6,450 nucleotides of DNA from CAYYSY01 sp964474355 (GTDB lineage Bacteria; Myxococcota_A; UBA9160; UBA4427), in assembly GCA_964474355.1 (NCBI GenBank), contig CAYYSY010000128.1:1-6450 (forward strand), read 5' to 3'. The translations under genes were made by a program, and so were the position numbers. The notes below the pieces were generated by a model, which worked only from the letters and a program-made list of their open reading frames with translations, searched no databases and was not told the origin of the DNA. The stretch's first letter is position 1, and every line of letters begins with the position of its first letter. Shown here in pieces: positions 1-6,450 of the stretch.

Positions 1-597
1 GCGAACAAGGTCGGCCGCGGCGTGTGGAACGCGATGATCGAGCTCGCCCTCGCGTCGATCCCCGGCTTCACGAGCGTGGGCGGCGGTGGCAACGCCGGCC
101 GGCCCTTCGGCGTCTACGAGCCGGCGCGCATCCCTGCGGAGATCGTGCCCCAGCAGGTCGTGATCCTCGGCGGCGACACGGTGGAGGTGTCGTCGGTGAT
201 CCCCGACGGCACGTCGAACGTGACGCCGCACGAAGGGCCCGGGGCCGCGGCGCCCGTTGGCGCGACGAAGCGAGTGCCGCTGGGCACGATCTTCGGCGCG
301 CGCTCCGGCGACAAGGGCGGCAACGCGAACCTCGGCGTCTTCGCGCGCTCGGACGAAGCGTGGGCCTGGCTCGACGGCTACCTCACCGTCGAGAAGATCA
401 AGGCGCTGTTGCCCGAGGCGGCGGATCTCGAGGTCGAGCGGTTCAGGCTGCCCGGCATCCGCTCGCTCAACTTCGTGCTGCACGGCTTCCTGCAGGAGGG
501 CGTGGCCTCGTCGACGCGGCAGGACGCACAGGCGAAGAGCCTCGGCGAGTGGCTGCGCGCGCGCTACGTCGACATGCCCGAGGCGCTCCTCGGTTGA
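1..597 (+). CDS. AtuA-family (acyclic terpene utilization-like) protein, C-terminal part, 5' end outside window
   Basis: The frame is open from the first base and ends at TGA 595-597, giving 198 visible residues of a longer protein. The first part (1 to about 200) resembles the end of the DUF1446/AtuA domain, with a Gly-rich stretch near 76-105 and the segment GRPFGVYEPARIPAEIVPQ. After a Pro/Gly/Ala-rich linker (about 205-260) comes the small AtuA-like C-terminal domain, marked by ARSGDKGGNANLGVFARSD from 298 and by LNFVLHGFLQEGVA near 466-505. In Pseudomonas, AtuA belongs to the acyclic terpene (citronellol/geraniol) catabolic cluster, but its exact reaction is not well defined. Many family members sit in other branched acyl-CoA or fatty-acid clusters, so the substrate here is open. 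The family call is secure; the pathway is inference. It is followed after 50 nt by a TetR gene on the same strand, consistent with a shared transcript. Any start codon visible inside the window would be internal to the domain. Confidence 0.9.
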   Translation, partial: ANKVGRGVWNAMIELALASIPGFTSVGGGGNAGRPFGVYEPARIPAEIVPQQVVILGGDTVEVSSVIPDGTSNVTPHEGPGAAAPVGATKRVPLGTIFGARSGDKGGNANLGVFARSDEAWAWLDGYLTVEKIKALLPEAADLEVERFRLPGIRSLNFVLHGFLQEGVASSTRQDAQAKSLGEWLRARYVDMPEALLG

Positions 598-635
598 AGG
601 ACGCCGACTCGCAGCGGACGCAGGCAGAGAACGAG

Positions 636-642
636 AAGAAGG
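636..642 (+). promoter_or_regulatory. Ribosome binding site of the TetR gene
   Basis: AAGAAGG lies 5 nt before ATG 648. It is the main reason for preferring this start over the upstream TTG at 594 and over any further extension of the frame, which stays open to position 24 only because of the high GC content. Confidence 0.6.
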
Positions 643-647
643 CGCAC

Positions 648-1271
648 ATGCGCTTTCCCGGCGTACGTGCGCCGAAGCCGCTCCTCTCGCGCGAGTCGGA
701 GCGCCAGCTCTCGGCCCGGCAGCTCGAGCTGCTCGATGCGCTCGAGGCGAAGCTCGCGAAGAGCGGGCTCGGCGAGCGCACCATGGCCGAGATCGCGGCC
801 TCGGTCGGCTGCTCCCTGCGCACGCTCTATGCGATCGCACCGAGCAAGGACGAGCTGCTGCTGATCCTCGCCGATCGGCAGCTCCACCGGATCGGTCGCG
901 CGGCCATCGAAGCCCTCGACCCCGAGCTGCCGCCGGTCGAAGCGCTCCGCACGTACCTCCGCATCGCCAACGAGGCCGTCCGTCCCAAGGCGATCACGGT
1001 GTCGGCCGATGTCTCGCGCGTGACGGGCGCGAGCCGGATCGTCGATGCTCACGAGAACTACCTGACCGCCGTCGCCCAGAGCCTGCTCGACCGAGCCGTC
1101 GCCGAGGGCGAGATCGGCGAGGTCGACACGGCGGCCGTCGCCCACGTGCTCGGGGGGCTCGGGCGCGAGTTCGCGCGGCCCGACGTGGCCGAGCTCGTGC
1201 AGGGCACCCCCAACGAGGCGGCCGACGCTGTGACGGATCTCATCATCGAGGGCCTGCTCGCCCGGCGCTGA
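648..1271 (+). CDS. TetR/AcrR-family transcriptional regulator
   Basis: This 207-residue protein has the usual TetR length. An N-terminal helix region (about 15-40) leads into the DNA-binding helix-turn-helix at about 45-64 (TMAEIAASVGCSLRTLYAIA), followed by the characteristic SKDELL segment at 66-71. The C-terminal two thirds (about 80-207) is a helical ligand-binding and dimerisation domain too divergent to name a ligand. Such proteins usually repress neighbouring genes until a small hydrophobic ligand binds. ATG 648 is chosen because AAGAAGG (636-642) sits 5 nt upstream. A TTG at 594, overlapping the previous stop, would add 18 poorly conserved-looking residues and has no good ribosome binding site. 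Lying between an AtuA-family gene and an RND exporter, the regulator probably controls one or both, sensing an acyl-CoA, terpenoid or exported compound. That role is inference; I did not find a clear palindromic operator in the flanking 50-nt gaps. Confidence 0.93.
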   Translation: MRFPGVRAPKPLLSRESERQLSARQLELLDALEAKLAKSGLGERTMAEIAASVGCSLRTLYAIAPSKDELLLILADRQLHRIGRAAIEALDPELPPVEALRTYLRIANEAVRPKAITVSADVSRVTGASRIVDAHENYLTAVAQSLLDRAVAEGEIGEVDTAAVAHVLGGLGREFARPDVAELVQGTPNEAADAVTDLIIEGLLARR

Positions 1272-1310
1272 TCCGCCATCATCGCCTGCTCCAACCGGCG
1301 CCCCGGAATC

Positions 1311-1316
1311 GAGGAA
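1311..1316 (+). promoter_or_regulatory. Ribosome binding site deciding the GTG start of the RND exporter
   Basis: GAGGAA lies 5 nt before GTG 1322. The exporter frame is open far upstream (to 257), through the TetR gene, so length alone cannot place the start. This site, and the fact that everything upstream is shadow coding in the TetR gene, fix it at GTG 1322. Confidence 0.75.
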
Positions 1317-1321
1317 CCCAC

Positions 1322-3775
1322 GTGAGCGGCGACGCATCGCAGGACGACGACCCGATCCATCGACTGAGCGACGGCTTCGCCGCACTCGCCGGCTGGTCCT
1401 TCGACCATCGCCTGTTGCTCGTCGGCTTCTCCATCGCCCTGATCGGCGGCGTGGTCTGGCTCGCGTCGATGGCTCGCATCGACAACAGCTACGAGTCCTT
1501 CTTCGACCCCGAAGACACGACCTTCACCAAGTACGAGCAGTACCGGGAGGACTTCGGCTCCGACGAGATCTCGTACGTGCTCTACGAGGCGCCCGACGCC
1601 GAGCACGGCGTGTTCGATCTCGACGTGATGCGGCGCATCGCCGAGCTGACCGACGCGCTGATCGACGAGGTGCCCTTCGTCTACGACGTGAAGTCGCTCG
1701 CCAATGCCGAGCTGACCGTCGGTGTCGAGGACGGCATCGAGATCGAGAAGATCGAGGACGACTTCCCCGAGGCCCAGGCCGCCCTCCTCGCCTATCGCGA
1801 CCGTTTCCTCGACAAGCCGCTGCTCGTCGGCGGCCTGCTCTCCGACGACGCGAGACACGGGGCGCTCATCATCGAGATGGATCGCTCGAGCACCGACCCG
1901 GTCGACGAGATCATGGTCGACCCCGAGCTTGGCAGCGCGATGGAGAACATCTATCCGCAGGCCACCGAGAGCGTGATCGCCGAGATCCTCGCGCGGCCCG
2001 AGTACGCGGGGATCCGCTTCTATCACTCGGGGGACGTGCCCCTCAACGCCTACTACGCACGCGTGATCGAGCGGGAGAGCGGCGGCCTCATGCTCTCCAT
2101 GGTCGCCTTCGTCGCGCTCATGCTCGGGTTCTTCTTCCGGTCGGTCGCCGGCGTCGTGGGCCCGATCTTCGTCGTGACGATCGCCTCGATCTCGGTGGCC
2201 GCGTTCATCCACGTCATGGGCTGGACCCTCGACATGACGTTCTCGAGCGTCCCCACCCTGATCGTGGCCATCGGCGTCGCCCATGGCGTGCACATCCTGT
2301 CCGAGTTTCGGCACCGCCTCGTCGAGCTCGGCGATCGACGCAGCGCACTCGTCGAGACCATGCGGCTCGTCGGCACACCGTCGCTGCTCACGAGCCTGAC
2401 CACGGCGGCGGGCTTCGGCTCGATGAGCTTCGTGCCGATCAAGGCGATCGCCCACATGGGCGCCTACAGCGCCTTCGGCGTGATGGCGGCGTTCTTCCTC
2501 TCCGTGACCCTGCTGATGGCCTTCCTCTCCTTCGGCCCCCGTCAGCCGACGGCGCGACAGATCGCTCGCATCGATCGCGCCGAGGAGGGACGAAGCCTGC
2601 GTCCGCTCCTGCACGCCGCCGCGAGCATGGCCATCCGTTGGCGCAGCACGATCCTCGTCGTCTCCGCCGGTGTCTTCGTGTTCGCGTTCGCGGGCATGGC
2701 CCAGATCCAGGTCGACTCGAACTGGATGGACGACTTTCGGGACGAGGTGCCACTCAAGCAGGTCACCCAGCGTGTCGACGCCGTGATGGGAGGCATGTCG
2801 AACTTCATCTACCTGTTCGAGACCGACGAAGAGGGCGGCATCAAGGAGCCCGCCGCGCTGCGCGAGATCGAGCGCGTGCAGCAGTTCGCCGAGCGCGACC
2901 CCGATCTGGTCCGAAAGACCTACTCGATCGTCGACGTGCTGAAGGATCTCAACCGCGCCTTCCACAGCGACGATCCGAGCTACTACCGCATCCCCGAGAG
3001 TCGGGAGCTGGTCGCGCAGTACCTGCTCCTCTACGAGATGTCCGGCGGCGAGGAGACCGAGAAGCTCGTCTCCCCCGACTATCGTCGCGCCGGGCTCGAG
3101 CTGCGGCTCAGGCTGGGCCCCACGAGCGAGATCGCGGGGCTGCACCGCGACGTGATGACCGCGATCGAGGCCGAGCCCCTCGAAGCCACCCGCGTGTCGC
3201 CGACCGGCATCGGCGCCCTCTGGCTCAAGCTCATGGACTACATCGTCTCGAGCCAGGTCGAGGCGTTCATGATCGCGTTCGTCGTGATCGCGGGCATGAT
3301 GATCGGGGTATTCCGCTCGTTCAAGGTCGGTCTCATCTCGATGGTGCCGAACCTCGCGCCCGTCTTCCTCGCCCTCGGCGCGCTCGGTTGGCTCGATCTG
3401 CCGTTGGACTACTCGAAGATCAGCATCGCGGGCGTCGCGATGGGCATCGCCGTCGACGACACGATCCATCTGATCTCGCGCTTCCGGTACGAGTTCGAGC
3501 GACTCGGCCGATACCGCGAGGCGCTCTACGCGGCCATGAACGACGTCGGGCGCGCGCTGATCATCACCTCTGTCGCGCTCATCATGGGCTTCCTGGTGAC
3601 GACCCGCTCCGAGCTCGCGAGCCAGGAGGTGCAGGGCTATCTGCTCGCCGCGACGATCGCCGTCGCGCTGATCGCCGACTTCCTGCTCATGCCCGCGTTG
3701 ATCCTGACGTTCCGGCCCTTCGGCCCCGAGACCGAAGCCGCGGCCGACATGGTCGAGCTGGCCGACGCCGCCTGA
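1322..3775 (+). CDS. MMPL/RND-superfamily transporter (predicted exporter, COG1033-like)
   Basis: This 817-residue inner-membrane protein has the duplicated RND layout. TM1 is at about 31-50, followed by a large extracytoplasmic loop (about 51-250) and a TM2-6 block from about 254 to 400. TM7 is at about 443-459, followed by a second large loop (about 460-640) and a TM8-12 block from about 646 to 805. The second half carries GIAVDDTIH with Asp712-Asp713, the typical proton-relay position. The equivalent site in the first half reads GVAHGVH (Ala320-His321) and has no acidic residue. The size and loops fit the single-chain MMPL/COG1033 exporters, which move lipids, hopanoids or other hydrophobic compounds, rather than the roughly 1000-residue AcrB type; no periplasmic adaptor or outer-membrane channel gene is visible. 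It lies 50 nt after a TetR gene, probably co-transcribed and regulated by it. The substrate is unknown; a link to the AtuA-type catabolism upstream is inferred from position only. Confidence 0.93.
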   Translation: MSGDASQDDDPIHRLSDGFAALAGWSFDHRLLLVGFSIALIGGVVWLASMARIDNSYESFFDPEDTTFTKYEQYREDFGSDEISYVLYEAPDAEHGVFDLDVMRRIAELTDALIDEVPFVYDVKSLANAELTVGVEDGIEIEKIEDDFPEAQAALLAYRDRFLDKPLLVGGLLSDDARHGALIIEMDRSSTDPVDEIMVDPELGSAMENIYPQATESVIAEILARPEYAGIRFYHSGDVPLNAYYARVIERESGGLMLSMVAFVALMLGFFFRSVAGVVGPIFVVTIASISVAAFIHVMGWTLDMTFSSVPTLIVAIGVAHGVHILSEFRHRLVELGDRRSALVETMRLVGTPSLLTSLTTAAGFGSMSFVPIKAIAHMGAYSAFGVMAAFFLSVTLLMAFLSFGPRQPTARQIARIDRAEEGRSLRPLLHAAASMAIRWRSTILVVSAGVFVFAFAGMAQIQVDSNWMDDFRDEVPLKQVTQRVDAVMGGMSNFIYLFETDEEGGIKEPAALREIERVQQFAERDPDLVRKTYSIVDVLKDLNRAFHSDDPSYYRIPESRELVAQYLLLYEMSGGEETEKLVSPDYRRAGLELRLRLGPTSEIAGLHRDVMTAIEAEPLEATRVSPTGIGALWLKLMDYIVSSQVEAFMIAFVVIAGMMIGVFRSFKVGLISMVPNLAPVFLALGALGWLDLPLDYSKISIAGVAMGIAVDDTIHLISRFRYEFERLGRYREALYAAMNDVGRALIITSVALIMGFLVTTRSELASQEVQGYLLAATIAVALIADFLLMPALILTFRPFGPETEAAADMVELADAA

Positions 3776-3780
3776 GCCGA

Positions 3781-3831
3781 ACCGGGTGCTTCTCAGGCTT
3801 CGTCGCGTCTCGTATCATGGCCCCACCCGGT
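3781..3831. repeat. 8-bp perfect inverted repeat bracketing the putative symporter promoter
   Basis: ACCGGGTG (3781-3788) and CACCCGGT (3824-3831) are exact reverse complements separated by 35 nt. The first arm abuts the putative -35 box and the second covers the expected transcription start. This arrangement would suit a pair of operator half-sites or a looped operator. The long loop and the absence of a T-run argue against a terminator for the upstream exporter gene. An 8-bp match in GC-rich DNA can arise by chance, so function is unproven. Confidence 0.4.
3790..3818 (+). promoter_or_regulatory. Putative sigma-70-type promoter for the symporter operon
   Basis: TTCTCA (3790-3795; 4 of 6 to TTGACA) and TATCAT (3813-3818; 5 of 6 to TATAAT) are separated by exactly 17 nt, in an AT-richer patch of an otherwise very GC-rich gap. 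Initiation would be expected near 3825, about 37 nt before ATG 3862. The placement between an exporter gene and a two-gene symporter unit makes sense, but this is a sequence match only. Confidence 0.45.
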
Positions 3832-3861
3832 GATGCCCCCTCCCCGACCCTGTGAGGAGCC

Positions 3862-3915
3862 ATGAGCGACGAGAGCGTCGAGACCGAAGCCCCCGGCCAT
3901 CTCAGCGACGCCTAG
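3862..3915 (+). pseudogene. N-terminal segment of the DUF4212 gene, cut off by an in-frame TAG
   Basis: ATG 3862 is preceded by GAGGAG (3854-3859, only 2 nt from the ATG) and begins 17 sense codons (MSDESVETEAPGHLSDA) with strongly GC-rich third positions, as expected of real coding sequence. Codon 18 is TAG (3913-3915). The same frame then continues without another stop to 4200 and contains the conserved DUF4212 protein. A single C-to-T change from CAG (Gln) would explain the stop. Alternatives are a sequencing or assembly error, readthrough, or a short leader peptide that merely happens to be in frame. Confidence 0.6.
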
Positions 3916-3948
3916 CGCGCTCTCGTCGACCGCTACTGGCGGCGCAAT

Positions 3949-4196
3949 GTGCGGCTCATGGCGGGGCTGCTCGCGATCTGGGCGGCCGTGAGCCTCGGCT
4001 GCGGCGTGCTCTTCGCCGACGTGTTGAACGCCTGGCGCATCGGCGGCTTCCCGCTCGGGTTCTGGTTCGCACAGCAGGGCAGCATCATCGTGTTCGTGTT
4101 GCTGATCCTCGTGTATGCGCTGGCGATGACGCGCCTCGACCGCGCCCACCACGAAGAGCTCGAGGCGCTCGACGAGGCGCTCGAAGGTGACCACCG

Positions 4197-4200
<4 letters not shown>
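3949..4200 (+). CDS. DUF4212 protein, sodium:solute symporter small subunit (N-terminus interrupted)
   Basis: The frame ending at TGA 4198-4200 encodes a small two-helix membrane protein of the DUF4212 type, which accompanies VC_2705-type sodium:solute symporters much as YjcH accompanies ActP. Counting from GTG 3949 (83 residues), TM1 is at about 4-23 (MAGLLAIWAAVSLGCGVLFA). The family signature GGFPLGFWFAQQGS is at about 32-45, TM2 at about 44-60, and an acidic tail at 64-83. GTG 3949 is simply the first start codon after an in-frame TAG at 3913-3915. The conserved-looking Tyr-Trp-Arg-Arg-Asn stretch (3934-3948) lies in frame before it, and no strong ribosome binding site precedes it; ATG 3958 is another possible restart. 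The original gene therefore most likely began at ATG 3862 (112 codons before the stop, including the TAG). The product may be truncated, absent, or intact if the TAG is an error. Its stop overlaps the next start (ATGA), so loss of translation here could also lower expression of the symporter. Confidence 0.8.
4184..4190 (+). promoter_or_regulatory. Ribosome binding site of the symporter large subunit, inside the DUF4212 gene
   Basis: AAGGTGA lies 6 nt before ATG 4197, within the last codons of the DUF4212 gene. Combined with the ATGA stop/start overlap at 4197-4200, it supports translational coupling. It also allows some independent initiation if upstream translation stops early. Confidence 0.6.
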
Positions 4201-6029
<1,829 letters not shown>

Positions 6030-6050
6030 GGGCGTTGCCGCAGGTGCAGG

Positions 6051-6075
6051 GGGCGAGCGCGCGAGCGCTCAGCCC
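6051..6075. terminator. GC-rich hairpin at the convergent gene junction, possible bidirectional terminator
   Basis: GGGCGAGCGC (6051-6060) pairs with GCGCTC plus GCCC (6065-6070 and 6072-6075) around a GCGA tetraloop of GNRA type. This gives a 10-bp stem with a single bulged base at 6071. It sits between two converging genes and overlaps the stop codon of the minus-strand gene. Neither side has a T-run, so it is not a classic intrinsic terminator. It may protect 3' ends or assist factor-dependent termination, or be incidental in GC-rich DNA. Confidence 0.4.
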
Positions 6076-6450
6076 TCGAACGCACTCCGCAGCTCGTCGA
6101 TCGCCTTCTGCTCGACGTCCGAGACGTGGGCGCTGCGATCGAGCGCATCGCCCGCCGCCTTCGCCACCCGCTCGGCGCGGCCGAGGAGATTACGCGCGAG
6201 GTTCTCCGCCTCGCTGCCTTCGAGCTCGTCCTGCAAGGCGCCGACGAAGCCCTTCCACGCGTTCAGCAGATCGACCGGCGGCTGCTCGAGCGTCCAGATC
6301 TCGAGCAGGCGGTAGCTGATGCTGTCGCTCTCGAGCCCGGCCACGGCCGCGGCCTCGAGCACCGCCCCGCGCTCGCGGTCGTCCATCTCGCCGTCGGCCC
6401 AGGCCACGTGGACGAGGGGGAAGAGCGCGAGCGCCGAGAGGGTCTCGACG
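6069..6450 (-). CDS. TerB-like helical protein, 5' end outside window
   Basis: On the minus strand, 126 codons read from the window edge to TGA (6071-6069). The visible N-terminal part, LALFPLVHVAWADGEMDDRE, matches the TerB-type pattern in which a hydrophobic helix leads to Ala-Trp-Ala-Asp-Gly and an acidic turn, then a helix (about 26-42). The rest is predicted helical, rich in Ala, Glu and Leu, with a Lys/Ala-rich late segment and a final acidic helix ending in FEG. GTG 6407-6405 could be read as a start, but the same frame continues upstream with family-like residues (FPLVH), so the gene runs beyond the window. TerB-like proteins include tellurite-resistance and stress-associated acidic metal-binding proteins, but many are uncharacterised. 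No other ter gene is visible, and tellurite resistance should not be assumed. It converges on the symporter gene with a 39-nt gap. Confidence 0.7.
   Translation of the reverse strand, partial: VETLSALALFPLVHVAWADGEMDDRERGAVLEAAAVAGLESDSISYRLLEIWTLEQPPVDLLNAWKGFVGALQDELEGSEAENLARNLLGRAERVAKAAGDALDRSAHVSDVEQKAIDELRSAFEG

Noticed and set aside
257..1321. N-terminal extension of the RND exporter through the TetR gene, as a fusion protein
   Set aside because: The upstream part is Arg/Ala-rich shadow coding in a different frame from a convincing TetR protein, and a well-spaced GAGGAA precedes GTG 1322.
564..1385. A 273-codon minus-strand open frame opposite the TetR gene
   Set aside because: It is in register with the TetR codons and compositionally a shadow; the sense strand encodes a clear helix-turn-helix protein.
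1058..3469. A very long (803-codon) minus-strand open frame opposite the RND exporter
   Set aside because: Its codons are exactly in register with those of the exporter. Stops there would require TTA, CTA or TCA sense codons, which are rare at this GC content. Its product is rich in His, Asp, Arg and Glu and resembles no family.
3852..4190. A GTG-started open frame across the DUF4212 region that avoids the TAG
   Set aside because: It encodes an Arg-rich sequence without family resemblance. The DUF4212 motifs are in the frame of ATG 3862, on the downstream side of the TAG, so a frameshift does not rescue the gene.
6069..6450. Tellurite resistance operon
   Set aside because: Only one TerB-like partial gene is visible, with no terC, terD or terZ neighbour in the window, so the phenotype cannot be inferred.

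Overview
This is a dense, high-GC stretch of a bacterial chromosome, with strongly GC-biased third codon positions, short intergenic gaps and GTG as well as ATG starts. It contains no rRNA, tRNA, CRISPR array, insertion sequence or phage gene that I can see. The gene types (AtuA-family enzyme, TetR regulator, MMPL/RND exporter, two-part sodium:solute symporter, TerB-like protein) and base composition would suit a high-GC proteobacterium or a deltaproteobacterial/Myxococcota-like lineage. That placement is an inference from gene flavour only.

Layout. (1) Positions 1-597 (+) hold the 3' part of an AtuA-family gene; its start lies before the window. (2) Positions 648-1271 (+) encode a TetR-family repressor, 50 nt downstream. 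(3) Positions 1322-3775 (+) encode an 817-residue MMPL/RND-superfamily membrane exporter, again 50 nt downstream. These three read as one transcription unit: a catabolic enzyme for branched or isoprenoid acyl compounds, a local regulator and a lipid- or hydrophobe-type exporter. (4) An 86-nt gap (3776-3861) carries a plausible sigma-70-type promoter bracketed by an 8-bp inverted repeat. (5) Positions 3862-4200 (+) hold a DUF4212 gene, the small subunit of a sodium:solute symporter. Its natural reading frame is interrupted by an in-frame TAG at 3913-3915. (6) Positions 4197-6029 (+) encode the large symporter subunit (SSS family, VC_2705-like), overlapping the DUF4212 stop by ATGA. (7) Positions 6069-6450 (-) hold a convergent TerB-like gene whose 5' end runs off the window. 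A GC-rich hairpin lies at the convergent junction.

The most notable observation is the amber codon in the DUF4212 gene. It separates a well-placed start and ribosome binding site from the conserved Tyr-Trp-Arg-Arg-Asn segment and the membrane core, while the partner symporter appears intact. Other points of interest are the inverted repeat around the symporter promoter, the asymmetry of charged residues in the two halves of the RND exporter, and a large acidic loop in the symporter. I see no evidence for a wholly new system here; the window looks like ordinary metabolic and transport gene content with one potentially broken or recoded gene.
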